Of a DNA stretch of 64,000 nucleotides, positions 9,360-21,329 are shown piece after piece (positions within the stretch are counted from its first letter, which is position 1; every line of letters begins with the position of its first letter). The stretch comes from Aspidiotus rigidus (lineage: Eukaryota > Arthropoda > Insecta > Hemiptera > Diaspididae). The stretch lies in contig JAVHKY010000025.1 in the NCBI GenBank assembly GCA_035079385.1, positions 19,876,501 to 19,940,500 on the forward strand, in the 5' to 3' direction. Below the pieces are notes generated by a model. That model searched no databases. It was not told the origin of the DNA and saw only the letters and a program-made list of their open reading frames with translations. A program made the position numbers and the translations under genes.

Positions 9360-11115
9360 AAATTAGAAAAGAAAATAAAAACGAGGTTTTTCCGTACGTG
9401 TTAAGGGCTGATAAGGGAAACGGGACTGTTTCAAGAAAAAAGAATACTTCAGAAAACTCTCCTCCCTCTTTCAAGACACCACCACCTATAAAGAACTAAA
9501 ATCGAACCCCACATCGAAAATCCAAAGTCAAAGCAATGATTTCGTGAGAGATGTTCGAAAAAAATCTCATCGATTTCGGTTTGAAATGCTATCTCACTCG
9601 TTACGACAGCTTCTACCAAAAATACATAAGGAGAATTTACGCTTAAGACCCATCGTTTCCTTCGTGAAAGCTCCCACGTACCGCTATCGCAGTTTATGGC
9701 GAACATCTTAAATTGCATCCGAAATGATGATATGAATATCGGTTGCTCTGATTCTCTACTCGCTCAGCTATCGACCATCCATATGGACCGTACGGACGTA
9801 CTAGTGTCATTCGACGCAGTTTCTCTATTCACAAACGTTCCTTTTGATCTAGTTTTAACATCAGTATCAACCCGTAGGAATGAAACACACTTCACTTGAT
9901 CAGAACCCCCCTTGAAATCCTTTTTTTCTGTCCATAAAACAGCTATCTTCATTTCCAAGAGAAATTCTAGTCTCAACTGCACAGTGTGGTCATGGGCAGC
10001 CCACTTTCTTCCACAGCTTCCGAACTCATCCCTGACCTCAAAATTTGGCCAGAATATCAAATTTATGACTAAACATGTAAATGACTCTCTTGTCTATATT
10101 TTCAACGACCTTTTTCGTTTTCATGACCGCATAAAATTCACTTTCGAAAAAAGTTATGACAGTATCAATATTCTAGACTTATCGATAATACGTAATAAAG
10201 ACCTTTTGAAGCTGTGCCATTACAAAAAACTTACCTATATTGGCAAAATCATTCATTTTTGTAACTCCAACCCTATCATTATAAATTTAATACCGCCTTG
10301 AACCTCAAAGAAAGGTGGTTAAAAGTTTCTGACCCCGAATTTCATGACAAACTTATATTGGATTTTTATAAATTGCTGACCGCCAATGGCTATCCGAATA
10401 GTTTTATAAAACATGTACTTAACTATAGGCCTAAGCCAAAAGAAAGCAATATTGCAACGAACCAAATTTACGGAAATTCTATTCTGTACCTTATGGAAGC
10501 CAGAGCAGTATGATCATTCAAAAATTCTTACATTCTTTAGATCCTAAAATTTGCATTGCGTTTGGTAATCACAACACCCTCCATCACCAAAATGTCTTTT
10601 CTCGTACTAAGAATTCCAACCCCCACAAAAAGAGCTGGTGTTGTTTACTCTATTCCATGTTCCGATTGCCCCAAATTCTACAAAGTATGTAGGAGAAACT
10701 AGTACCTAGTTACTATCTGCTAGAATCTCCTAACACAGAAACGACCAAAAAATAAGAATGATCATGCTGCTCTAGACGTCACCTTTTTAATTTTGAAAAT
10801 GTAAAAATTTTGGCCAATGAATCTAATGATAGAAAACGTAAACTAAGAGAAAGTAACGAGATAATAAAAAGCGCCAGTACTACTGTGAATTACAAGAGCG
10901 ATACTGCGGATTTCGCTTCTTTATACAGGACACCATCACTATCTTAAATAACGTCAAATAATTTCTTGCAATTTTTCTGACTCACGGCTTACATTGTTGT
11001 ATACCCGTAGTCATCGTTTTTATGTTTCTATCTTTCAGTTCTCGGTTCGTCTTGATAAAGGCTACTTGATTGACCGGAAAGTCGAAAAAATATTCGAATA
11101 AATTCTGTGCGGGAA
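9360..11115 (+). pseudogene. Penelope-like element, RT and GIY-YIG parts, frame-broken
   Basis: Reverse-transcribing mobile element relic. Motifs in order: a LPKIHKENLRLRPIVSF block at about 9615, VSFDAVSLFTNVP at about 9808 (RT motif A), HVNDSLVYIFND at about 10072 (normally YVDD; the second Tyr/Asp positions are altered), KFTFEKSYDSINILDLSIIRN at about 10137, ERWLKVSDPEFHDKLILDFY at about 10312, and RAGVVYSIPCSDCPKFY with a nearby YVGETS at about 10635-10705 (GIY-YIG endonuclease start). ERKLRESNEI-like residues follow near 10840. The parts lie in several frames with stops and small indels. The shift between FYK and YVGETS is a local insertion. It probably starts near 9360 and is 5'-truncated. 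Confidence 0.8.
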
Positions 11116-13058
11116 AACACTATTTTTTATTTTCTATTATCTATCCTTGCACGTAAAAAAAATCCTCTCGTCAAGAAAGTAGTTAAAAATTAGAGAAACT
11201 GAAGGAGCTTATCTTATTTTGTTTCCAAAAAATTGAATCTCTCGAAAAATTGAAAGAATCTTGGGACCTAGGATAGTTTTGTTCTAAGGTCAGGATTTAT
11301 GAATCCTATTTGTTTAATGCAGAAAAATTATACCTAACATAGACATAAAATAGTTCTGTTCTCAGAGAGTACCTATTTTACGGAGACATTAGAATAAGAA
11401 CCTAAACATCCTAGGTAGGAACCTTTTTAATTCATCATGACATGACTTTTCCGTTAATTAAATATTTTCTCCTAGAACAAAATGAGTACCTAGGTGAATG
11501 AATGAAAGAATATTTACCAAGAACGAGAAACTATGTAAGTACATAATCTCATTTCTCTTCCAAAACAAGAATCATGCAAACAATACAAAGCAATAAGCTA
11601 GAGTAATAATAGATATTATGTATAATTTTATGAAGTTTCAGTTGTTTGAATTTTCCTTACCAAATGATACTCAGAATTAGCACCCGCGTTATAAATTAAT
11701 TGTTGTCACAGTCCGCGAGTTTCAACTTCTCACCAATTGTCTGTTCAGGTTCTGATAAGTTGGAGTGATTGCAAAAATGCTGGGTCATCTGAATTAGGTA
11801 CTGTAAACAGAATTGAAAACTGATTAAGTTAATGGTGGATAAAAGTGAATTAAAAATATCTACTACCTACCTATATACAGAAAAGCACTATGAAACAATT
11901 CAACTTACTTGCTGATAATATGGCTCAACAGATAGAATATTGAAAATGTCTGTTGATGAGAATCACAAAACCAAAAACTTTGATGTAAGTTACATACAAA
12001 ATGAGGATTATTACCCAAGATAGAAGATTATCTACTAACAAATTGAGTTAAATATCAAAGAATGACAGCAATTACAGAAAAGAAAGAAAGATCAAGTAAG
12101 TGATTGTAAAGGTAAGTAATAGAATCCTGTTGTAATTGCAGGTTCTAAACAAGAGGGAACAATGTTGCCAAGTCTACAAAAGTATTCAAAACTAGAAATC
12201 TTGGGTGGGTAGCGTTAGGAACTAGTTTGAAGTCAATACTCACCAGGAACGCTATATTTCATTGCGTCAGAACAGTGATCACCACAATATGATCAATAAT
12301 TTTCAGGTGCTGGTTTAATAAAATGAGTTACAATGAAGTTGATAACTGTATCATATTCCCGTAGTATTTACAGATTCCAGTTTGTAATTTAGCCTGATAA
12401 GTAAATGGTCTCGAATAACCTTAAATGTATTCTTCATCAATCTGCATCATTTCAATAGCAAGTGGAACCCTCTAATACTGATAAGCAATTTTTCCGTATT
12501 AAATCTTTAAAAACGGCTCTGCTGCTCCCACTTTTATTAAAAATACCAATGGTAAATAGGGCTTCTGAAGGTTCTACGTATTGACGTGACTAAAACATCT
12601 TTTTCAGAAACTAGGAACCTACCAATAAATAAATTAAAATGAGAAAGAAAGAAAGCCGCGTTGGTCAAAAAAGCTGGAACATAAAAAATCAAGGTTACAG
12701 AAGACTAAGAGTGATAATTTAATTCAACTAAGAGTAATCTTATCATCGTTCTTGTGAATAATATAGTAGCGTAAGTAGAACAAGCTTTTGAACATCACGT
12801 TTGAAGTTGACAGTGCTGCAATAATTTTTGATATCGTTGGTTGATATTGAATGATAAGACAAAGTTTTTTGACCTGTTTATATCCACTTGTACCATGTTC
12901 CTCTTCTAGCGATAAAATTTTAGAAAAAATGTGTCGTTCTTGCTTACTTATTTTTGAATAAGATACAAAAGTTTGCCAAACTTTGTGTGCTTAATGTATT
13001 GTGTTAGTTCTTTATCTAGATGTAGAAATTCGTATTAAAACAATCAAAATCTTTGACT
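11116..13058. other. AT-rich stretch without recognisable genes
   Basis: No open frame of note, no repeat family seen elsewhere in the window, and no protein similarity that I recognise. Stops are frequent in all frames. Confidence 0.5.
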
Positions 13059-13638
13059 AGCTTGAGCTAACTACTACTGGGGAAAGCGGTTATCTTCTCG
13101 TAACCATCGACCAAAAATGGAGTACTGGACATGCCCTGCGGATCTTTACTTATTACTATTGCAGGTAGAAGTAAGATTATAACCAACACATAATTTTACA
13201 ATTGTACTATTTATATAACACTTGAATATCTTGTAATTATTATTATTAGGTCCCCTCTACCCCACTTATTTAGGGATATGTAGAGGAGTCCTCCCCCCCC
13301 CCGTATTGTACCTCCCAATCTACTTTTTCTCCTACCAGCTGCCCTGAGATCACTGTTATATCAATTGGGGCAACTGAGTGGATGATCAATAGCCGAAGTA
13401 CGAAAGGGAAACCCATCCAGTGCATAAGTCAACTCGACAAGTCTCTGCGGGCAACCCTTGAGTAAGGAAGCACTAAATATAAACTATACTTAAGATGATA
13501 AAACCCTTTGCAGAGAGCGATCTCTCTGCCTGCAAGGGCTAGTTTATAATATTGTCTTTAACGCGGAATAAACTCGCCCCATGGAGCAAGTTCCAATTGG
13601 GGAACCCCCCAACAAAAAAAAAAAGCTTGAGCTAACTA
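13059..13638 (+). mobile_element. Retroposed insert with 15-bp target-site duplication and poly(A) tail
   Basis: AGCTTGAGCTAACTA occurs at 13059-13073 and again, identically, at 13624-13638. It flanks a 550-base insert that ends in an A-run after CCCCCCAAC. This is the hallmark of target-primed reverse transcription. A polyadenylation-type AATAAA lies at about 13567. The 3' half holds a strong hairpin at about 13510-13545 (GCAGAGAG / CTCTCTGC around CGAT). I see no RT or pol III promoter boxes. It could be a 5'-truncated LINE 3' end, a SINE or a retrocopied transcript. Confidence 0.75.
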
Positions 13639-15489
13639 GCTCACGTGGGTTCACTATCCGTTCGTTTGCCCTCCTTCCTAGCCTAGTCTTGTAACACTGT
13701 ATGTGATACTGGAATTAGTTCTTGCGCTCAATCTCTCCGCTCGTTCGCTCCCTTTCTTAGCCTGGTGTGAGCAGAATTTACCGTACATTTGGGTATAACA
13801 AGCTCGATCGCCTTCTTTCTTAGCTTGGTATATATTGTTTGTTCAGTTACCAAGAGGGTCATCCAAGTCCCACTCCAAAAGAAGGGTACAATTACTACAG
13901 AAGGGAGGAGAGGGTGACTTGTAGATTTTCAAAATATATATTAGCTCTAGAACGCGATTCCGAACACAAACCTTACCCTCAAATACTAACGTCAAACCCG
14001 ACACTAAGACGTGTAGCCGCAAAAATTTACGTATTTTTTAAAAATAAAGTGGAACTAGGAATGTATGGACGCTGTTTCTTGAGATTTCTTTTTTTATTTA
14101 ATTTAACGAGCCATAGAAACATCTCTGAGGGTTATGGGCTCGATGTATACATAATTACAATAATATTATGAAAATATAAGTCTAGTTATGATATTAGTTG
14201 TATGAAAAATAAAATAAAAGGCGGTGAAAAGATGAACGATTTAGATACCTGAAGAGGGACTCAGATTGTTTGAACGAGAGGAAGATGAAGGCTTATATGG
14301 ATGACATGAAATGGGTAAGACGGAGATATTGAAGTGTGAGGGAGATGGTGTCTGAGTTGCTTCTGAGAGCTTAAGGGAGAGAAGAAGGGACATTTAATGA
14401 AGAGCGAAGGTTTTGAAGTGTAGGACTGTCTGTTGAATGTGAAACATAGAATTTATAAACTTGTTCATGGTCGAAAATATTCCAAGATATTCTCTTATCA
14501 TTTATACCTTAAAAATATTATAAATTTTTCCAATCATCCGCCCTCATATTGGGGTCAGGTTATAATAGGTTGGTGGACGACGGACACCAGATATATTTCG
14601 CAACCCCTCCCCTTCTTTCATTTCTCATAAAACAGGTACTCCGTTTACGAGAGAAACTTCCCGGCATTCCCTATAATAAAGAAATCATCATCTTAGGCTC
14701 CTAGGCTCTAAAATCAACCAGACTCACCTCACGCACCCCGAATACGTTCTTTTTCTCTTTCTTTTATTGCTTGTTTCAGTTTGAATTACTTCATTGTGTT
14801 GATGAGTCAAATATTGTACATACATATATTTTAAATTTTACGTGTCGTCTAGACTATTTTGAAAGCTGTCTGATTATTTAACAATGAGAAGTGAAAAATA
14901 TAATATATACAAGTGTATTTGGACGTAATTTTTGTATAATTTTTGAATACGTAAATACGCAGAAATTTTACCCAATTTGTGCAATACTACACATGTGCGC
15001 ACCTTCAAGTTACTGAATTACGAATATTCCTTTTACGTAATTAGTCGAACGTTTTATAATAGGTAATTATTGTTCAACAGGAGAGAATATCCACCGTCGA
15101 AAAATTTTTTATCTTAGCCGTTGTTGAATGGCTATTTACAGTACAATGCAATGGCGTAGGTAAGTCCTTTCATAACGACCCACTTCTGCGAAACGAGCGA
15201 AGCGGGTAAAGCAATGTATGTACGAGTTATACGACTTACCCACGTCACGTACACTGAACAAGACTTTAAAGCACGAAATGGTTCGCGCTCATGCTGAAAA
15301 TCACTATCTGCGTCACTGAAAACCGTTTCACAAAAATGTACTTACAATGCATACGTGTTTTAAAGGCTGGTGGGTCGGAAAATTGGTCTAAAGATAATGT
15401 TTCTAATGAGTTGTCGGTATATGAAAGTGAGTTTGGAGATTATCAGCTAGATCGAGTCGGATATCTGGGGAGAGGTTAGTTATGGGCAA
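13639..15489. other. Non-coding stretch, nothing recognised
   Basis: AT-rich sequence with short chance frames only. The purine-rich part at 14250-14420 has no recognisable protein on either strand. Confidence 0.4.
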
Positions 15490-16380
15490 ATGGATGATAT
15501 GATAGGGGGTAGATGGTTCAATTTGAGGTCTTTAAGTAGTTCAGATTCAAGAGGAGGGAGGAGAGGATTATGTTGGCAGAGGACTAATGCGTAGATTGGA
15601 AGCTGAGTGAACAGTGAGAGTAGGAAGCGGCATTTGAGGCGCGGGGAGTTATCAGCTCTAACACCGAGGCTGAGAGTGGGCCTAAATTGTTGGGCACCAA
15701 TAGTTTCGTTTACTTAAAGGCGAATCAGAAATGAGTTGTATGGCTTTTTATTAAAGAAGAACAGATGATAAATTTGTTGAGTTTTTGCGTTGCATTGATT
15801 GGAAGAGAGGAGACGGTGGGTAGGAAAGTGTTAAGTGGGTGGTTACTGATTAATATTAGGTAGGAATAATACGATCAGTAAAGGAATGTGATCTTCTACA
15901 AATGAATTTCTGTTTTGATGAGTGAGGTGTCACAGGGACAAGTCGGTGATAAGTTTACTGTTAACAATTGGTCGACATAGTTCTGTGTTATAATGCAGGC
16001 AGTCGGGTTACGAATTAAATGAGAGTATATGTGTATGGGCGTTGAAGTGTTTGATTTTCAATATCCAGGGAGTCGAGAAAGTTTCGCATGGCGCGGTATC
16101 AATTAGTGAACATACAGGATAAGCGTTGAGGATGAAAGAAAATATCGAGGTGATGGGGAGGGCCTCTCGAGGAGGGGCAGAGAAATAAAATAACAGTTAC
16201 AAATGAATAGTTGGACAAGTATAGAGGGATCGTCAAACTTTAAAAAATTGTAGGCTTGGGTTAGGTATGTTAGTACATATAGGCTTCCGTCCAGGGACGA
16301 GAATTTCTGCTTGTACCAAGTTTCTAATTGTTCTTTGAAGGATGTGAGAGTAATCTCAATATATCCTAAGAATAATACAA
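15490..16380 (-). pseudogene. Possible LINE endonuclease-region relic
   Basis: The plus strand is unusually purine-rich (GGAGAGG-like). The minus-strand translation in mixed frames gives pieces such as FLDSLDIENQTLQRPYTYT near 16060 and RPSLDGSLYVLTYL near 16280. These faintly resemble the end of an APE endonuclease domain (FLDSxxL...PTHxxGHTLD). Stops are frequent. The assignment is weak. Confidence 0.25.
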
Positions 16381-18912
16381 TATTATCCTTATTAGTTTTT
16401 GCTAGGTGTCAATAATACTTGCTCAGGTCGCCTGGGCAAAAAATCAGTCCTGCTGTATTGGGGTGTGGTAAAGTTTTTTCTATTCCTGCCCCGTTATGTT
16501 TCTGGGTTTGTACACCAACGTAGTGCCTTTGTAACTAGGAAAATTTTAGCGTGGAAAAAGAAATATTCGAACGATTTTCGAAGTGACTTCATGCGAATTT
16601 TCTCATACTTGACTCGTTTTATCGAACTTTATTGGGTGTTACTCGAGTCGTTGAAGCTGTCACAAAACGTCGTCTAACTATTGTTTAAAAATAATTCACC
16701 CAATGCGGGTGCAGCCCCTATCAGAGAAGAACGCTTAGAAAGGAGCGAACATGAAAAACCATTCGACATCATTGTTCAAATTTTCCCTCGCCTCCCATCC
16801 CTTAGATTTTCGCTTGGCTGAGTTTTCTCTCGCGGAAAAATTAGAGGGTACGTCAAATCTAGTAAGCTACCTAACGTAAGATGCAATGAGAAAATCTTAC
16901 GAGCATGAAATCTGGACTTCAAAGGATCTCTTTTCTATCTTTCTTGCTTCTGTTCGTCTTACGTAAAAGGTATACGCGTATTACTCTACACATCGATTGA
17001 TTTCGTTCTCGTGTACACCGTCTTAACATGAATTATTAAATTCGGAGACTCTCAAGAGACTAGAATCGGCTTTAGTAAAAAACAGTATTATTAATTACCC
17101 TCAAAGTCTGCTACTATATACTCGGGGTTCAAAATCTTCCATGTCCGCAACTTTTGTTAAATATTTAAAAACCCGTAATTAACCCGACGATCTCGCAGTT
17201 CGAGGTTGTACTTGAGTTAAGAAGAGACTAAGGAATACTTCAAGTTACAAGAACCACACTCGCACTCTGAAAGGTGGAGTACAACATTTGGACCACTGAT
17301 GATGACGATAAGTAGAAGAGGTAAGAGTGTTTTCAACATTTCTGAAAGACGTTGCGAAACTATTAAAAAGAAGTTCGTTCGACCGACAAGAAGTTTAAAT
17401 TACAAAACCTGCGAGTTTTAAACCGTCTACAGTACGAATACAATGAGCGTTCATTTGGTACGCTTTTTAGAGTTTCGCTCGACGAATAGCATTTAAACGC
17501 TTTTATATACTTTCGGTTCATTATTACGTGAAACGCTGACGGATCAAAGTTTCACATCCTTGCAATTAAAATCACTTAAACGACAGTCTGGTCGGTTTCC
17601 ATTTTCGTTTTTCGCTGCATACTGTAAAAGAGCTACACTCGCACTCGATGAAATATTGTGGCTTATTTCATTTTTAATTACACAACCACCCTCTGTACGA
17701 GAAAATTACGTTTTTGTTTCAAAAACCAATTTAAGATTGATTGGTGTACCTTTAGAGTATATTTAACGAGTTTGCACCCGGAAAGTACATTTTTATGGAT
17801 AATTTTTTTTCCTTTCAGGTCAACTTACAGCTTCAATCCAGGAAGTATCGGTCCCGGTTTTTGAATATTCCGCTTTGCTCGTCTTGGAAAGTGTTAGGAG
17901 AATTTACTATTATACCCAATTTTCTGCGCACAGCTATGGTAATAGTCTGTGTGTCCACGAGCCATATAAACCATGGTCATTCCCCGAGTAATAAAATCTC
18001 GCTAAAAGTTAATTTCAATTCGTTTTAATTCGTCTTTGCCGGACAGTTTTCATTATATATATGACTTTATGTACAACATAAAACTTCTTCGCGGTTTATC
18101 CGCGCAATCCACCCGCGCCCCTTGCAACGTCGAAGAAGTCAAGCAATACTGACGCGCTAAAAATGAAAGCTGGTAAGCTTTACTTCAGTCTGAATTGAAC
18201 TTTTGGCAGGAAGATTGCTGTTTACATTAGCTCGCCTCGCTTCGAAAATGTTTTCAAACGCATCTACGTTTGTAAGGTTTGAAAGACAGGCGCTTTCTAG
18301 ACAATGAACATTAATATAATGTACCCTAACTGGAAATTAAAGAAGCTGAAGTGATATTACATAAAATTAGAATAATTTTATTCTCTTCCATGAAAAGAAG
18401 GAAAATAAATGCAAATATGCGGATAGAGATTTTGTAAAATCAACCTATTTGTTGTTTTCGTATTTAGAATTAAGGAGTTATAAAAATTTCACAATATCGT
18501 CATTAATTTGTATTGTGTTATACGCCACCTGTTCTTGAGTGTTTTTTTTTTTTTCTTCTTTTTCTTGGATTTATAACAAAAGACTCTTTCAAGCGCGCTG
18601 AAGAATTGAAAAAAAAAAAAAAAGTCTGATACGTAAATAAGTTGTTTGGCTAGGAGCCGAGAAAAACATCAACTTGTCAAAAAGAAAGAGGGAGGTGTGC
18701 GAAGAAATTTTTTTCTCGAAGCTAGAACTTATTTTTTACCAATCGTTGACTTCTGTTTACAAGCTCTGCAACTTCGTAGAGGGTTGTCAGCTGGGCTGTA
18801 GGTCATTTGATAAGTGCGGCCGTTCACAGAGGAAATATGGCAAAAAAAACTCGCAGCCCACACATCAGTTAGCTGCTCGGAATTGCCTTCATTAACTCTG
18901 TTAATTGAGGCA
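16381..18912. other. Single-copy-looking non-coding stretch
   Basis: No gene supported. Frames up to 92 codons show no domain. Poly-T and poly-A runs lie near 18541 and 18608. Confidence 0.4.
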
Positions 18913-19546
18913 AACAGGGAACCTGTTTTATGGGAGTAATCATGTGAGTGTCATTTTTTGCTTTTTGTCGTCTCAAGTAGAGTGAACTTTGTTTCTCACC
19001 ACCTTGAGATCTCTTCTCATTAGGTCAAGTTCTAGGCGCGTTTTTTTTAGTGGTTTACCCCCGGTAGGCCTGTCCTGTTATCAGTTCGGAGATCTGATGA
19101 CGTCACGATTTGATGACGTCATAATCTGATGACGTCACGATGGAGATCTGTGACGTCACGATCATCGTGCCATCACTATCTGATGACGTCACAGAGCTAG
19201 TAAAACCACTAATACAGACCTCCTAGACCTATAGTATAAAGGAAGCCTAAGACCTAGTACAGAGCTAGGACAAACTGCTAGTATAAGCTATTGATAAAGA
19301 TCTTGTAAGCTTATGGTATGAAGGATGCCTAGACCTAGTATAAAGGAGGCTTGGACCTAGTATACGCCTAGTATAATACGTAGTATAAACCTAGTATAAT
19401 ATACTGCATGAAGCAGAGAGGATAAGTCCCCCTCCTATCACTTCATCAAAATTTTTCTAAGTCCCTTTTTCTTGCCGGACGGCGGCCGGCGCCCGGCGCC
19501 CGTCATTTTCCTTCAGTTTACCCCCCGATAAAACAGGTTCCCTGTT
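18913..19546. mobile_element. Non-autonomous element with perfect 19-bp terminal inverted repeats
   Basis: AACAGGGAACCTGTTTTAT at 18913-18931 is mirrored exactly at 19528-19546. The first 15 bases are themselves a near-palindrome (AACAGG-GAA-CCTGTT), so each end can fold alone. The interior has a cluster of TGACGTCA sites (19098-19191), degenerate CCTAGACCTAGTATA repeats (19200-19410) and a GC-rich right shoulder (CGGCCGGCGCCCGGCGCC). It has no ORF. Relatives lie at 8213, 21330-21620 and 54026. The outer limits are uncertain, since GAGGCAAA precedes the left end in two copies and no target duplication is clear. Confidence 0.7.
19098..19191. promoter_or_regulatory. Cluster of five perfect CRE palindromes
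   Basis: TGACGTCA occurs at 19098, 19114, 19130, 19151 and 19184, five times in 94 bases. The first three are exactly 16 bases apart. TGACGTCA is the established binding site of CREB/ATF bZIP factors. Whether these sites are used is unknown; they lie inside a repeat and may only reflect tandem growth. Confidence 0.5.
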
Positions 19547-19555
19547 AAAAATCTG

Positions 19556-19613
19556 CTGGCCCGTGTGGGTGTCCAACCCACCACGTCTCGTTTTTACAAC
19601 ACGAGATAGCCAG
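19556..19613 (-). ncRNA. tRNA-like sequence lacking a D arm (pseudo-tRNA or SINE head)
   Basis: On the minus strand CTGGC...GCCAG closes a short stem. Inside lie TCTCGT-GTTGTAAAA-ACGAGA (anticodon-like hairpin, 9-base loop) and GTGGG-TTGGACA-CCCAC (a T arm with a perfect 5-bp stem; the loop departs from TTCRA by one base). There is no room for a D arm, so it is not a normal nuclear tRNA gene. It abuts the right end of the 18913-19546 element. Confidence 0.4.
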
Positions 19614-19959
19614 GAGATTTTTTCCTCGTATTCCTCCTCCTTCCTTATCCGCTCAATGTGGATAAAATATAGAATTTGGCAAGTATCACAGATTATAGTA
19701 ACTATTAGAAATGGATGAAGCAAAAATACTTACGAGCGTTGGTGCTTGTATCGGAATTTTTACAGGAGACGGAAAAAATAAGAGAACGGAATGAGAATGG
19801 CGGATATTTTCAAGAGCAGGGCACGAAAAGAGAGTAAAGTGGATAAGTAGTCATTCTTGAAACAGTAGTGTAGCCTTATAATTTCCTTTTTATTGGAATA
19901 ATCTCGTAATATAAAATTTACTCATTAATATTGTGAATGAAGGGCATTTTTCTCCTCTT

Positions 19960-20210
19960 CCTTCTTCGAATCCTGGCTACGCCCTTGCTTGGAAGTATTG
20001 GCAAGAAAGGGTAGACCTAGAAAAAAACGGAAATGGGTGAGGCAAATCTGGCGAGGCAGAATGATTTCCTTATGATGGGAAATTTGATGGTAAAGAGTCT
20101 GGGAGACCAGTATGTTTTCAATGGCTCTGAGCTTGATTGAAAACTGTGTCTTCCAGAATTCATGTCAGAAAACAAAGAGTAGAGAGTGCTTGGTAGGAGT
20201 TTTTTAGGTC
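19960..20210 (-). pseudogene. LINE C-terminal fragment
   Basis: The minus strand reads FSIKLRAIENILVSQTLYH and then HHKEIILPRQICLTHFRFFL. This aligns with FSNELRAIKNKPVSWTY and RYEEIIFTRLRMSRTHLNHS in the fragment at 47860-48430. The RLRxxHTxLTHxYL pattern is characteristic of the region after RNase H in many APE-type LINEs. Short and broken. Confidence 0.5.
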
Positions 20211-20480
20211 TTTACGTGTGTACAAGATAATGAATTGTATAGGCGAAAAGGGAATTATTCGTTGTAAGATCTACTGGACTACTTCTAAATATGACGCAAT
20301 TTATAGTACGTTGTTTGTCCATCTTTCTCTCTTATTTTCCAATAGTACTCAATCTGAAATTCAAAAGTTTTACAGATTAAGTCTTAAATTTTTTCCGCAA
20401 GAGTCAAAATTTTCGCTCCCATGAGAGAATCTATCTCATAACCTAACCGTGCCTGTGGAAATGAAATATTATCAAACATT
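20211..20480. other. Spacer without recognised features
   Basis: No gene or repeat recognised. A 68-codon frame at 20218-20424 shows no domain. Confidence 0.35.
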
Positions 20481-20900
20481 GGGACTACCCTTGTCAAAAC
20501 TGCCATGACTGGGACTATTTCCGGAAAAACCGTCGTAGTTTTGTTAAAATGTTGTAATCAAAGAACGTCATCAATGACGTCATTGGAGACCTTGATTTGA
20601 TGAGGCATAAATAAAGAGGGATAGGATAAACTCAGTAGCCTGACAAGCAGTATATGAAATCCAAACTGTCACAATTTTTCGCCTAGGACTACTTTTGGAA
20701 AAACCGTCGCGTCACGGGTTTGTCAATATGACGTCATGAATTGGAAACACACGTCATCAATGAGGCCATTCACTGTTTTCTAAGTGGGACTACTTTTGGA
20801 AAGACCGTCACGGTTTTGTTAATATGACGCCATCAATGAAGTCATTGATCGGAAAAAATTTCATCAATGAGGTCAACAATCTTCAACTTAATTAAGGGAG
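20481..20900. repeat. Degenerate tandem repeat, GGGACTACTTTTGGAAA units
   Basis: Units starting GGGACTAYTTYYGGAAA and continuing ACCGTCRCGGTTTTGTTAA then TGACGTCAT begin near 20511, 20687 and 20792. Spacing is irregular (176 and 105 bases). No coding. Confidence 0.5.
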
Positions 20901-21329
20901 CTGAAAAAATTCTATCCTGGGGGTAGATCGCACCATTTGCATTACCATATTATTTATTTTTCACACCAAGCCGAGAGCGTAGCGGTGGTAATGCAGTGTA
21001 CTATTTTAGCTACCCCATGTTTTTGGGGTTGTAAACTCGTCAGTTTGTACGATGACTCCGTTCCACGCGCCCCAGTGTGTTACTTTATCTTCGCCATTGT
21101 CCGATACTTTATTTCGTCATCAGTGACCTTGAAATGGAGAGGGTTGAATGAGCTAGAAGAACTAACATGCTGTATTATGAAGTCCCTTGTATACAATAGT
21201 AGCTTGTATTTCCGTCATGATTTTGTTACATTGACGTCATCAATGACCTTGACCTGTTTAAGAAACTTGAAAAACGTAGAGATTTTTCTGAGACCAAATT
21301 CGTCGTTAGGGTCGGTCAGTTTTTGCCAG

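Noticed and set aside
18541..18622. Poly-T and poly-A runs as ends of a retroposed unit
   Set aside because: No target duplication and no recognisable body between or beside them.
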